Positions 45,423-57,418 of a stretch of 64,000 nucleotides of DNA are shown here, piece by piece. Both the position numbers and the translations under genes were made by a program. The notes under the pieces are model-generated. The model saw only the letters and a list, made by a program, of their open reading frames with translations, searched no databases and was not told where the DNA came from. The DNA is from Liolophura sinensis (Eukaryota > Mollusca > Polyplacophora > Chitonida > Chitonidae): positions 26,657,448-26,721,447 of the forward strand of contig NC_088296.1 of NCBI RefSeq assembly GCF_032854445.1. The letters are read 5' to 3'. The stretch's first letter is position 1. Each line of letters begins with the position of its first letter.

Positions 45423-46255
45423 TCACTTAATTGATTCATTCATTCAGCGTACACAGAACTGAAACGTATCCATAAATTGAATAGTTGAATTATTTAATGT
45501 ACACAGAAGTGAAAACACAACAACGAATTGAGGGGCCTCCGTGGCTCAGTCGGTTAGCGCGCTAGCGCAGCGTACTGACCCAGAAGCCTCTCACCAATGC
45601 GATCGCTGTGAGTTCAAAACCAGCTTATGCTGGCTTCCTCTCCGGCCGTACGTGGGAAGGTGTGCCAGCAACCTGCGAATGGTCGTGGGTTTCCCTCGGG
45701 CTCTGCCCGGTTTCCACCCACCATATTGCTGGCCGCCGTCGTATAAGTCAAATATTCTTGAGTACGGCGTAAAACAACAATCAAAAAAAAAATCATTCAG
45801 TGTACATAAAAGTGAAACGACAACAAAGAATTAATTCATTCATTGATTCAGTGTACACATTAAGTGAAATAATAAATTGAGGCATGCATTAATTGTACAC
45901 TGAAGTGAAACCGCAATAATGAATTGATGTATACATTAACAGTACACAGAAGTGAAACCGCAATAATGAATTGATGCATGCATTAACAGTACATAGAAGT
46001 GAAACCGCAATAATGAATTCATGCATGCATTAACAGTTCACAGAAGTGAAACCGCAATAATGAATTGATGCATGCATTAACAGTACACAGAAGTGAAACC
46101 GCAATAATGAATTGATGCATGCATTAACAGTACACAGAAGTGAAACCGCAATAATGAATTGATTCATGCATTAACAGTACACAGAAGTGAAACTTCAATC
46201 ATAATTGATTGATTCATTCATTGCACACAGGAGTGAAATCACGATCATGAATCAA
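45423..46255. repeat. Minisatellite, 47-bp unit, interrupted by a SINE
   Basis: Copies of TGAATTGATGCATGCATTAA, CAGTACACAGAAGTGAAACC and GCAATAA. Six good units lie at 45895-46195, with diverged units on both sides of the SINE at 45532-45793. Confidence 0.9.
45532..45793 (+). mobile_element. SINE family A, full length, nested in the 47-bp array
   Basis: Head GGGGCCTCCGTGGCTCAGTC, B-box region TGAGTTCAAAACCAGC, core GAATGGTCGTGGGTTTCCCT, and the 3' end AGTACGGCGTAAAACAACAA with an A-rich tail. Confidence 0.93.
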
Positions 46256-46329
46256 TTCTTTCGCTCCATATGCGATCCCGCGATTTACGTGAGAATCATA
46301 GAACACGTTCTGAACAATGGATTATCATA

Positions 46330-46720
46330 GTCACGCATGCGAAGTTAACAATTCAATCGGTTGTTTATCATCAAAGCTTTGCGATCAGAGCTGGGCAATC
46401 TCAGCACTCTGCTGCAGTACGACATTTCACTGTTCACCTGAGCACCATTTTTCGCCTTTGGGGCGGATATAGCAGCACGTTTCGACGCAAAATCGGTCCC
46501 GAAATATCAGACCTCTGGTCACAACTGTCGCCTTAGGTCGTTACATCCGGTTACTTCAGCTGAACATGTAGCTAGAGTAACTGTTATGGGAAGAGTGTCG
46601 GCACAGACTATCTATAATCGCTTTTAAGAGTTTCGGCTTGCACGAGCCTACGCTGTGGCCCAGGGCTGAAACAACGACATCGGCATGAAAGAATTCACTG
46701 GGACAACACAGTACCCAGAA
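46330..46720 (+). pseudogene. Degraded Tc1-like transposase, N-terminal DNA-binding part
   Basis: One frame reads AIRAGQSQ..AVRHFTVHLSTIFRLWGGYSST, the helix-turn-helix of Tc1/mariner-type transposases. After a frame change, GRVSAQTIYNRF and then EFRLARAYA follow the order expected of the second DNA-binding helix. RHERIHWDN then resembles the start of the linker before the catalytic domain. Internal stops and frame changes, and no DDE/DDD core, show a dead fragment. No terminal inverted repeats were identified. Confidence 0.72.
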
Positions 46721-47034
46721 ATAAAACCGTTTTGAAATATTTATGCGTTTAATTTATAACATATGTATACATGTATGTCTATAGGCCTACAGTAGCTTCT
46801 CATAGGCACAAGTATAAACGCGTGCTGTGTAAAAACTGTGCTTTTTATTTACATGTAGTTAATTGTACTTGATTCAACTGGAAAGACGATGGCCAGGTCA
46901 ATTAGTAAAAGGAAACCGAAGAAATCCAAGGAGAAATCACCGCAGTTCGTCACGCCCTGACAAACATCTTCACTTAAAGCCGTAGACCGGTCAAAATAGC
47001 TGTTGATTATGATAGTGAGCTGACTGGTCTGGCA
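46721..47034. other. Non-coding stretch
   Basis: No gene recognised. Confidence 0.5.
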
Positions 47035-48735
47035 TAGAGGTCGACGCTTTAGACGATAGAGTTAGCCAGCAGGCGATTGTCACGGCGGAGAGACTGGCGG
47101 CTATAGCGAGGTCAACGCTTTAGACGATAGAGTTAGCCAGCAGGCGATTGTCACGGCGGAGAGACTGGCGGCTACAGCGAGACCGACGCTATAGACTGTG
47201 GGTCAGCCGGCAGGCGAATGTCATGGCGGAGAGATTAACGGCTACAGCGAGGTCAGCGTTATAAACGATGGAGTCCACCAGCAGGCGATTGTCACGGCAG
47301 AGAGACTGGCGGCTACAGGGACGCTGACGCTATAGACTGTGGGTCAGCCGGCAGGCGATTGTCACGGCGGAGAGAGTAGCTGCTATAGCGAGGTCAACGC
47401 TATAGGCGATGGAGTCCACCAGCAGGCGATTGTCACGGCGGAGAGACTGGCGGCTACAGCGAGACCGACGCTATAGACTGTGGGTCAGCCGGCAGGCGAA
47501 TGTCATGGCGGAGAGATTAGCGGCTACAGCGAGGTCAGCGTTATAAACGATGGAGTCCACCAGCAGGCGATTGTCACGGCGGAGAGACTGGCGGCTACAG
47601 GGACGCTGACGCTATAGACTGTGGGTCAGCCGGCAGGCGAATGTCATGGCGGAGAGATTAGTGGCTACAGCGAGGTCAGCGTTATAAACGATGGAGTCCA
47701 CCAGCAGGCGATTGTCACGGCGGAGAGACTGGCGGCTACAGGGACGCTGACGCTATAGACTGTGGGTCAGCCGCAGGCGAATGTCATGGCGGAGAGATTA
47801 GCGGCTACAGCGAGGTCAGCGTTATAAACGATGGAGTCCACCAGCAGGCGATTGTCACGGCGGAGAGACTGGCGGCTACAGGGACGCTGACGCTATAGAC
47901 TGTGGGTCAGCCGGCAGGCGAATGTCATGGCGGAGAGATTAGCGGCTACAGCGAGGTCAGCGTTATAAACGATAGAGTTAGCCAGCAGGCGAATGTCATG
48001 GCGGAGAGATTAACGGCTACAGCGAGGTCAGCGCTATAAACGATAGATTTAGCCAGCAGGCGATTGTCACGGCGGAGAGAGTAGCGGCCATAGCGAGGTC
48101 GACGCTATAGGCGATGGAGTCCGCCAGCAGGCGATTGTCACGGCGGAGAGACTGGCGGCTACAGCGAGGCCGACGCTATAGGCGATGAAGTCCGCCAGCA
48201 GGCGATTGTGGTGGCGAAGAAACTGGCGGCTGCAGGGACGCTGACGCTATAGACTGTGGGTCAGCCAGCAGGCGAATGTCATGGCGGAGAGACTAGCAGC
48301 TACAGCGAGGTCAGCGCTATAAACGATAGACTTAGCCAGCAGGAGATTGTCACGGCGGAGAGACTAGCGGCTATAACGGAACCGACGCTATAGACGATGG
48401 AGTCAGCCAGCAGGGGACTGTCATGGCGGAGATATGAACGGCTACAGTGAGATCGACGCTATAGACGATGGAGTCAGCCAGCAGGCGATTGTGGTGGCGA
48501 AAAGACTAGCGGCTACAACGAGGCTGACGTTATAAACGATGGGTCAGCCAATAGACGGTTGCGACGGCGAAGAGACTGGCGGCTACAGCGAGACCGACGC
48601 TTTAGACGATGGGTCCACCCAGTAGATGACTGCGACGGCGAAGAGACTGGCGGCTACAGCGAACCCGACGCTTTAGACGATGGGTCAGCCAATAGACGAA
48701 TTGTGACGGCGAAGAGATTGGTGGCTGTCAGCCAG
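47035..48735. repeat. Minisatellite, 71-bp unit, about 24 copies
   Basis: Unit words: CGACGCTATAGAC, AGCCAGCAGGCGATTGTCAC, GGCGGAGAGACTGGCGGCTA. From about 47190 to 47960 two unit types (GTTATAAACGATGGAGTCCA and TATAGACTGTGGGTCAGCC) alternate, making a period of about 141 bp. The array is notably GC-rich against its surroundings. Confidence 0.95.
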
Positions 48736-49371
48736 AACTGTAACCATATGCTGCCTTAACTTTGAACTGTTTGGTACCGCCTGTTTGTAATTGTAGAAAC
48801 GTCTAATACTATAAGTATGTACAGGACACGTGTCGCCTAACTGACAACCGTGTACTACATGTATACACCACGTGACACGGGCAATGTGCACCATCGTTGA
48901 CAAGTTCCACATCAGCCTGTGCCCAGTGTAGCCACAGCTTCTTGTCCGTTCAGGTAGGTGTTCAAGATGTATACACAGAGCTCAGCTCCTGGAATATGTA
49001 TGTAATGGTGACGTAGTTTGTGCCAAAGTCTTTTATCTAGTCAAACTGATAGTATAGGCTGCAGCTGTATATATCACCGTATTTTACTCAGGACGTACAT
49101 GTATGGCGTCGTTCGGTGAGTACGGGAAGATAACTATTCCCCTGCTGTCGTTGACAAAAGTAACTTCTACAATGCTAATAGAACATTTTTTAAATGACAT
49201 GAAAATAACTGAATTTCATATTTAACAAAAATGCTGATATATGTAACAAGGCTGAGACTGATCACTCAGCCGTATTCCAGGGAAAGTTTCGAGCCCCCTC
49301 CACTCCTCCCCCCAACACACACACACAAATAAATTAATGATTCAAAGTTATACTTTATTTCGGAGATGAAG
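48736..49371. other. Non-coding stretch
   Basis: An AC-rich run lies at about 49314-49327. No gene recognised. Confidence 0.5.
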
Positions 49372-49462
49372 CCGGTATTAGCTGGATTTGAACTCACAGC
49401 GGCCACATCGATGAGCGGTTCCTGGATTATTCTGCTGCGCTAGAAAGCCAACGCCAAAAGCC
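49372..49462 (-). mobile_element. SINE family A, 5' head fragment
   Basis: Reverse orientation: TAGCTGGATTTGAACTCACA, GCGGCCACATCGATGAGCGG, TTCCTGGATTATTCTGCTGC and GCTAGAAAGCCAACGCC. Confidence 0.72.
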
Positions 49463-49474
49463 AGAGAGGGGGGA

Positions 49475-49740
49475 GGGGGCTTCGTGGCCGTGGTGGTTAG
49501 CATGTCAGCGCGGAGCAATGATCCATGGGCCTCTCACTAATGTGGTCGCTGTGCGTTCAATTTCAGCAGACGCTGGGTTCCTCTCTGGCTGTACGTGAGA
49601 AGGTCTATCAACAGCCTGCCGATGGTCGAGGGTTTCCCCGAGTCTCTGCCCGGTTTCTTTTTACCACAATGCTGGCTGCCATCGTGTAAGTGAAATATTC
49701 TTGAGTACGGCGTAAAACACCAATGAAATAAATAAATAAC
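49475..49740 (+). mobile_element. SINE family A, full length
   Basis: Diverged head (GGGGGCTTCGTGGCCGTGGT, GGTTAGCATGTCAGCGC), CTGCCGATGGTCGAGGGTTT, and the 3' end TTGAGTACGGCGTAAAACAC with (AAAT)n. Confidence 0.9.
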
Positions 49741-50569
49741 TAAACCAACCCACTAGTATCGAGGCACCACCCAATTCTTTATGAGATTTTCCGCACAACC
49801 CCGACAGAAATCCCGTCAGTTATAATGGTATCCCCTACTTTACTCTGATATCAAAAATGCGCGATCGTCAATATATTAAGACGTACATCAAGTCTTATAC
49901 CGTTGGTTGGCACCATTATAAATATTGAAAGACTGATGGCGTATCAAAACTGGATTTATTAGTGGGTTATTTTTGTTGGTTTCTGCTGTTTCGACATTAT
50001 TGTTTTTCTTGATTCATGTCGAATTAATTTTTAAAATTGGAAATCATAATTGTACAGATCGGCCGTAATTTTTTCTTCCTATTTTTTCCTGTGTTCTTTC
50101 TTTCTCTCTTTAGTTAACTGAAGCTACACTAGGATGAAAGCTGAACTTACAATTTACAAGCCTCCATTGTAATACCCTGTTTTACTCATGTACTCTTTGA
50201 CTCAGTGAACACTGGGTTGTTTTGGCTGGCTCTGTTCATGTTTTGAAAGGATAGGTAATATCGTTTGTAAACATCGCAATCTGTGTTGGGCATTTCTTGT
50301 ACATAAAGCAAGCGCTGAAATTTTCCAACCATCACATTCAGGTGTAGACTTTGTGCGGTTTTGTTGTACACTCCGTGCATCGTAACCTTGCACTCCATGT
50401 ACTCAATGTACCAAGACATCAATCCGGTATTTTCAGTTTCCTACATTGGTCTGTCGAGTTCAGATGGAATAAACCATTTCATAACGAAGGATTTCGCTTT
50501 TATTTTACAGAAGGAAAGTGAAAGAAATAATCTTAGAATCAGCTAAGTGTGATGGTAAGATAATACAGA
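49741..50569. other. Non-coding stretch
   Basis: No gene recognised. Confidence 0.5.
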
Positions 50570-50685
50570 TTGTATATAAGTCGTGCGTGTGAAGGTCTGC
50601 TAGAAACCTGCGGATGCTCGTGGGTTATCCCCGGTTCCTTCCACCATCATGCTATTGACGGTCGTACATGTATAAGTGTACACTC
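50570..50685 (+). mobile_element. SINE family A, degraded internal fragment
   Basis: GTGTGAAGGTCTGCTAGAAA, CCTGCGGATGCTCGTGGGTT, then a shortened core and GGTCGTACATGTATAAGTG. Confidence 0.7.
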
Positions 50686-51109
50686 TCTCACCAATTGATC
50701 AGCCTTCGCAATTCATATCCAAAAGCGCTTTGCTGCGGCTATACATCATCACATCGTCGCGGCAATACTTGCTGGAAAGGCAGGAAAATTGCCATTTCTT
50801 TCCAGACAAAAATGCATAACATTTTACAGGTACTAGACGAAAAAAATAATTTTTAAATGTAAATACGTGACTAACCAATTAACATAGTTCTAGAGTGCTG
50901 CGTTTTTTCTCTCTCTCTCGAAACAGGTACAAGGAATCATAAAATATCCTCTGTCAACGTGTATTGCTTCAGGATTTCTACGAATACATATAGATCGTGT
51001 TATTTTCACGATCACTAGCTACACTAACTGCAGTATATACGTTTTGTTCAGTTATCAGTGTGTTCCGCTTAAGTATATGCACTGCTGACAACGAAACCAT
51101 TTGTTTCAG
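50686..51109. other. Non-coding stretch
   Basis: No gene recognised. Confidence 0.5.
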
Positions 51110-51430
51110 AGGTATTTTTACTTGTATCTGGTCCTGAAGTAGTCTTACTTGTATGTACCTGTAACAGTCTGGTCCTGAAGTAGTTTTACTTGTATTTACC
51201 TGTAACAGTCTGGTCCTGAAGTAGTCTTACTTGTATTTACCTGTAACAGTCTGGTCCTGAAGTAGTTTTACTTGTATTTACCTGTAACAGTCTGGTCCTG
51301 AAGTAGTTTTACTTGTATTTACCTGTAACAGTCTGGTCCTGAAGTAGTCTTACTTGTGTTTACCTGTAACAGTCTGGTCCTGAAGTAGTTTTACTTGTAT
51401 TTACCTGCAACAATCTGGTCCTGAAGTTTT
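51110..51430. repeat. Minisatellite, 41-bp unit
   Basis: About seven copies of TTTTACTTGTATTTACCTGT, AACAGTCTGGTCCTGAAGTA and G. Confidence 0.95.
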
Positions 51431-51879
51431 ATTCCATCAGTCCAGTAAATATGTAACATGAACTCAATTTTGTAGAAATCTTCCATTAGCGTGTAGTAAC
51501 CTACATGCCAACATGCGAAGCAAAGTGTTAGGCGAGGTATGAACAGGTTATCTTTGTTCAGCATCCAATTCAATTTTTGTTTTATTCATAAACTCCGACG
51601 TATGGCCCAAATGATATTTTGCAGAGCGTAAGAAGCTAGTTTGTTTTAAAACCCAAGAAGAAGCGATTTATTTGGCTGCTGTATTTGTGCGTTGGCCATG
51701 TAGGGAAGTTTGTCACGAAAACGCGAATATTTAAACCATGTTTTAGGATGTAGATGAGTGCTCAGTTTTGGAAAAAAGTGGGGTTTTTTTCTTATTTTAA
51801 AAGTTAGCTGTCTCTAATTAGCTGTCTCTCTTTCCACACAGAGTTGCAAATTTTACACGTGTAGTAAAGTTGCTATGTT
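51431..51879. other. Non-coding stretch
   Basis: No gene recognised. Confidence 0.5.
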
Positions 51880-51965
51880 TTCTTGCATATATATGTGTTT
51901 TTGTTGCATATATATGTGTTCTGTATATATATGTGTTTTTGCTGCATATATATGTGTTTTTGAGA
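51880..51965. repeat. Short tandem repeat around GCATATATATGTGTTTTTG
   Basis: Four imperfect copies of about 20 bases. Confidence 0.85.
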
Positions 51966-52696
51966 CATTTTAATAATTAAAGTTCAACACAGAACTAAGT
52001 ATACTGACGAAATACATTTGATCATGGCAGTGCATGCAGTAGTTACGCTCCACTAACTCTCTGGGATTCAGTTTCATTGTGTATATTGTAGTTTTCACTA
52101 TGTGCTAATGTCGCCGCGTAATTGTGTGTTTATAATGAAGGTTCTGAACTTCTGTTATTGAAAACATCGTACTTGTCTGACCACAGAAGTGGGAGTGGCA
52201 TGGTAATTATGCTGGGAACCTGTCAGCAAGGTGTTCACGGCTAAGTGCGCTCTCTGTCTCTAGAAACTGTGAATTTCCAAACCCTCTGTTACTAACTAAA
52301 TTTACGTTGTACTAGAGACTTTTGTGTTACGTACAAGAGATTATACCCTAGATAATGTCTGGATAGATCTTTGTCAGATTAGTTCCACTCTGATGCCCAG
52401 TAGGTCTATTAAGCCTACTGTACAATTCAATGTTTTTGAGCTACGCGCACGAGGTCTCCGGAGTGAAAAGTATAGGTCCTCAGCTTTCTACAGACAAGCT
52501 TGGCGTGACAGGCCCTAAGCCCTCCTGTTGGGGGTCCGCTAAACAGAATACCGGTCCTGGAGGGTTACTGGCCATACTGTAAATAAATATCTTCATTCGT
52601 TTAAATGTATCCTTTAACTATATAGTTAAGCGATATATTTAAACGCATGGCATATAAAGACATGGCATATAAAAAGTATTTAATGAGATTTCCAAA
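51966..52696. other. Non-coding stretch
   Basis: No gene recognised. Confidence 0.5.
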
Positions 52697-52961
52697 TTAT
52701 ACACTCAAAGAATTAATCTGTTAATTTTAGCATAAAGTCTGTTGTCAAAGTAATGCTAGAATATATTCTGTTATTATAACCTAATAATATGTCCAATTCA
52801 ACAGAATATCCTGTTAGTCTAATGAAATCTTTATCTTGAATTAACAGAATATGTGTGTTATATTTAACACAATAATCTGTTGCAATAGCAGAATACATTC
52901 TAGCGTCACTCAGACAACAAACTTTCTGTTAAAATTAACACATTAATTTTTTGAGTGTAGA
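52697..52961. mobile_element. MITE-like element with long terminal inverted repeats
   Basis: The left end CACTCAAAGAATTAATCTGT and the right end CACATTAATTTTTTGAGTG are inverted copies. The match continues inward (GCTAGAATATATTCTG against CAGAATACATTCTAGC) to about 70-110 bases per arm. TA flanks both ends, the target used by Tc1/mariner-type elements. There is no coding capacity. Confidence 0.72.
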
Positions 52962-53935
52962 CTATTTCTGTTTTGGAGCCGACATTAAAAGCGTGTTGTT
53001 TCCCTTTGTGCTGATTTTGGATGTTTACCATTCACAGTTAGCTGTTAGCTGCCTCCGGACATGTGGAAGAGTTTTCATCACCCTCCCGCGATAACAAAAA
53101 CAGACTGTGCACTCTACCCATATACTTTAATTCGTGTTTTATTTACACATGTTTTAATCATGACTTAAGATAAATAGGAAAATTAATCTGGACATCTGAA
53201 GATGATAAGGGGAAACAAAAATATTAAAAAACAAACCCACACCCCATCTCCATGGGGCAAGAGCTGAGATCATACTAATAGGGAAATCTGGACTCTGTTG
53301 ATGATAGGGCAAGAAAAATTAAAAACACAAACCCACACGCCATCTTCGATTTACAAGGGTCATCCCCCGGTACGCGTGAGGTCTAGGACAAGGCTGTTGC
53401 AGTACTCTCTACTTCCCATACTCTCAGCGCAGCAGGCTATTATGCGTTTGTGCGCATGTCTGTGAGCTGCACCATACTTTACAAATGATGATACTGATGA
53501 TGACTGCACACCCATCACTGTAACTGTATCGCTTTTTTTGATAGGAAGTTTTCGATAAGCTGAGGTCTGAGATCTGGAGGGTCTTGTGGGGTGGTAAGGG
53601 CGGGTTGGGGGGTGGGGTGGGGGTGGGGTCGGGTATACTGGACGAGTAGTGTGATCTCATCTGTCGCGCCATGGAGATGGGGTGTGAGTTTGTTTTTTAA
53701 TTTTTTGTTTCCCCTTGTCATCTACAGATGTCCAGATTAATTTTCCTATTTATTTTCAGTTACGATTAAAACATATGTGAAAAAAACACGAAATTAAAAT
53801 ATATGAGAAGAGTACAGAGTACCATTGTGAATGGTAAACATCCAAAATCAGAACAAAAGGGAAACAACACGCTTTTAAAGTCGGCTCAAAAACAGAGATA
53901 GTCTATACGCAAAAAATTAATCTGGGTGTGTATAC
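52962..53935. repeat. Foldback structure with arms of about 270-300 bases
   Basis: The left arm (about 52962-53265) and right arm (about 53660-53930) are reverse complements. Matching words include AAAAGCGTGTTGTTTCCCTT, GATTTTGGATGTTTACCATT, GGAAAATTAATCTGGACATC and CACACCCCATCTCCATGG. About 400 bases separate the arms. The left arm has an extra stretch at about 53036-53115 not seen in the right arm. Confidence 0.8.
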
Positions 53936-54604
53936 TGGAGGGTTAATAGGAATATCAATCACTACTGCTACCCCCTCCCCTCCCCCCTCCCAAACACACA
54001 CACACAATATGTCTAGATTTGTATTTATAAACCCTGACCCAGGCTTTTCCAAGGTGCGTGAGCCCGCGCTGACAATCGCGCGTGCATTCTGTTTGCTTTG
54101 TATTTCCGGTCATTGTGACTGACCTGGCGATCTACTGACCGCTGCGTCGGCCTCATGAGAGTAGTTATACGACAACACGCACCTGGTTTCCATCGCCTGG
54201 TATAGCGGCCGTCTGACCTAAAGAGAAGGGCCACGAGGATAAACCGTCAGCGAGCACGCACATATGAGGCACGCTTCATGAAACCGGTCCTCACACTAAC
54301 CCTAACAACTGCCCAGACTGGACGCCTGTAGCACATTACTGAGGCGGCCCCTAATCCCAACATAACACCAGTTAACGCTGTGGCTGTGAGTATACAGATT
54401 TATATATCAATATCTAATACTAAACAAATTACCTTAGCCGAATTCTGTATTGTTCTTCAGTGAAATGTTGTAATCCAAAGAACATTATGCATGCATAGGT
54501 GTTTCATAATGTTCCCTGTAACAAACAAGTAGCAATAGCTTGTGTTTTAAGTTTTAATATACTCAGTTCACAAGTCTTGGATTTTCCAGCATATGTCATT
54601 GTGT
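53936..54604. other. Non-coding stretch
   Basis: C-rich run at about 53972-53992. No gene recognised. Confidence 0.5.
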
Positions 54605-55218
54605 AATGCACCACGTACGCTGGATAACTCTGTCATTCATTAACCATGGATACCTCTGTTATTCATTAAGCGTGGATACCTCTGTTATTCATTAAGCGTG
54701 GATACCTCTGCCATTCATTAAGCGTGGATACCTCTGTCATTCATTAAGCGTGGATACCTCTGCCATTCATTAAGCGTGGATACCTCTGTCATTCATTAAG
54801 CGTGGATACCTCTGTTATTCATTAATCGTGGATACCTCTGTCATTTATTAACCATGTATACCTCTGTTATACATTAAGCGTGGATACCTCTGTTATTCAT
54901 TAAGCGTGGATACCTCTGTCATTCATTAATTGTGGATACCTCTGTTATTCATTAAGCGTGGATACCTCTGTCATTCATTAAGTGTGGATACCTCTGTCAT
55001 TCATTAAGTGTGGATACCTCTGTCATTTATTAACCATGTATACCTCTGTTATACATTAAGCGTGGGTACCTCTGTCATTCATTAATTGTGGATACCTCTG
55101 TCATTCATTAAGTGTGGATACCTCTGTCATTCATTAAGTGTGGATACCTCTGTCATTCATTAAGTGTGGATACCTCTGTCATTCATTAAGTGTGGATACC
55201 TCTGTCATTCATTAAGCT
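54605..55218. repeat. Minisatellite, 26-bp unit
   Basis: About 23 copies of TCATTCATTAAGCGTGGATA + CCTCTG, with GCG/GTG/TTG variants. Confidence 0.95.
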
Positions 55219-55795
55219 TCTTTGTCACTATATGAAGCACCACCATACACTGTAGCTAATGTTGACCTAAATGTATACAGTTCCCCAAATTAGCCATGTT
55301 TCGTTTTGTCGTTATAGAACTAAACCAGGACTGTTTTCATCCATTTATTTTTTTAAGAATGTTTATACGCGATAAAGAACACTTAAAGTATGCTAAAACA
55401 CGGTGGCCTTATCTATGTGATGTGATGTCAAACCATATTCCTCATACGAATTTCCGTGATGTGACGTCAAATCATATATGACGTCAAATCATATTCCTAA
55501 TTCGAATTTCCTGTGTCTTGGGAACATTTTGAAAACAGTTGTTTTCTGTAAAATCATCTCTGATCTTAAGGTAACGATTATTCTTCTACGTTGCGTTTTA
55601 AACGGGAAATCCAATGCGAAAAATCGATATATTCTCAGAAACTCTTGTACAATAATAATTTATTTTTGCAGAATTTATTGGAAGGTAAAAATATTTTTTT
55701 TTAAATGTAAATATTTCTGCATACAGTTCCTTGTTACATTTCATCTGAGGCAAGAATTCTTTTCGACACTTTCAGTCGTCTGTTCATCTCAAGGA
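55219..55795. other. Non-coding stretch
   Basis: AT-rich. It contains the paired CRE-like sites listed separately. Confidence 0.5.
55462..55486. promoter_or_regulatory. Two perfect TGACGTCA sites 17 bases apart
   Basis: TGACGTCA at 55462-55469 and 55479-55486. The site is the known CREB/ATF palindrome. A repeated ATTCCTCATACGAATTTCC-like word next to them suggests a short duplication, so this may be coincidental. Confidence 0.3.
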
Positions 55796-55878
55796 ATCAA
55801 CATTTGTTATACAACATTTACTATACAACATTTGCTATACAACATTTAGTGTACAACATTTGCTGTACAACATCTACT
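55796..55878. repeat. Short tandem repeat, 13-bp unit
   Basis: About six copies of TACAACATTTGCT. Confidence 0.9.
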
Positions 55879-56740
55879 AGCTACCAGCAAGAATGCATGT
55901 ACCTTAATTTGTAGCTCAAGCGGCCACGCCCTGTCTGACGCCTGTCTAAGCTGATTGGCTCTGATCCCACGGGTCACCGTGAGGATTAACTTTAGCGAGA
56001 TTGACCCCTCGGGATGTGGGTTACATATCGCTCATCAACGTCTGATCGTTACAGGTGTACTTGTCACATGATACTCATCGCCTAGTTTTGTGTCATATTG
56101 GTAGCTGTCATTTAGAAAGTGGATTTCTAAGTAACGGTGTTGTAGCTATCAGGGGCTACTCGTATGAGGGATTACATTATCTGGATATAACACAGATTCT
56201 AACGTTGAAAATTGGCCACTCCGTGTGTCGAACCGGCGACCACCGAGTAAGGCACCGAATTGCCAGTAAAACATGTTAAAGACCAGACGACCAACAAGCC
56301 TTCAACAAATCTTGAGGTAGCTTCATCTTCTCTTGCCCCAGAATTTCCCCAAGTCTGTACGATGATGCAGCTTTTCTCCGTCGATTTCAAAAAAAAAAAA
56401 ACAAAAACTTTTTGATAATGATTTTCCATTTATTTCTGCAACATCTTTTATGAGCAACATTTCATCTTTCTTCGCTATTGCTAAGACGTCTTTCTTGAAA
56501 GCCAGGCTCGTCTCTCTTTAATAGAGCGATTTATTTCGCCCCCCCCCCCCTCCCCGCCCGTCCACCATCCCTCCACCATTTCCACCCCCATCTGGTTTTT
56601 GTTAAAGTACAGAACCATGTTTCTCCGCTCCCCGGGTTAACAGTAGTCTTCCACCGTCTTTTAAGCACGTGTCAAAATGTTCTGTCGAACCCTCGCTTGT
56701 TTAAACGCCAAGAACATTGGTTCGCTGTTCACAACTGCCA
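55879..56740. other. Non-coding stretch with a tRNA-like relic
   Basis: At about 56208-56272 the minus strand has GGTCGCCGGTTCGACACACG, a B-box-like word, so probably a SINE head relic rather than a tRNA gene. Poly-A and poly-C runs lie at about 56390 and 56540. Confidence 0.4.
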
Positions 56741-56905
56741 GCCACCGAACCAGTTAGTTCACATGTTCGAATCCATCTCCCGGTAATTGCGCCACGGCTT
56801 TAAGTCAGGAGGGTTCCCAGATGCACGCCGAATGTCAGTGGTTTACTGCAGTTGCGACGATAAGTGTGTTAAGCACCAATCATATAAGTAAATTAAACAA
56901 GCAGA
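56741..56905 (+). mobile_element. SINE-like relic, different family
   Basis: A B-box-like TGTTCGAATCC, then GTTGCGACGATAAGTGTGTT and AAGCACCAATCATATAAG. The end resembles SINE A but the body does not. Confidence 0.5.
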
Positions 56906-56914
56906 TCAATAAAT

Positions 56915-57064
56915 TTGATTTATTTATTTGATTGGTGTTTTACGTCGTACTCAAGAATATTTCACTTATACGACGGCGGCCAGCATTATGGTTGGAGGAA
57001 ACCGGGCAGAGACAATGGGAAACCCAAGACCATCCGCAGGTTGGTGGAAGACCGCCCCACGTAC
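56915..57064 (-). mobile_element. SINE family A, 5'-truncated, with target-site duplication
   Basis: Tail, GTTTTACGTCGTACTCAAGA, the core and CCATCCGCAGGTTGG. A 14-base duplication GCAGATCAATAAAT lies at 56901 and 57065. Confidence 0.93.
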
Positions 57065-57164
57065 GCAGATCAATAAATAAGTAATGCACTACGTAAGAAA
57101 ACGACCAATGCAACTGTAAACGTTTTAATTCTCTATATTTCTGAGCTTTCAAGGTACTACTGAC

Positions 57165-57418
57165 CCCATTATCAAAGATCTGGCTGCTGCGACCGGATTA
57201 CAGTTATATGGTTTTCGGGAGCGGTAGATCCAGGATCAATCCTGGGTCGAGTCACAACTAAGACCTGGGTGAAGCAGCACAAGATAAAAGGCCGATGGAA
57301 ATCCGTCCTGCAACAAGGAGGAACATGACATGCACTCTAAGGATTCCTTCGTCCTCATAGGACTGAAAAATTGTTAATTACGACGTTAAACCCCAAGAAC
57401 TCACTCACTCCAGTATAC
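57165..57418 (+). mobile_element. SINE family C copy
   Basis: GTAGATCCAGGATCAATCCT (B-box-like), GGCCGATGGAAATCCGTCCT, GGATTCCTTCGTCCTCATAG, ending ATTACGACGTTAAACCCCAA and ACTCACTCACT. The same family occurs at 29515. Confidence 0.85.

Noticed and set aside
54290-54310. CACTAACCCTAAC, telomere-like word
   Set aside because: A single occurrence is expected by chance and there is no array.
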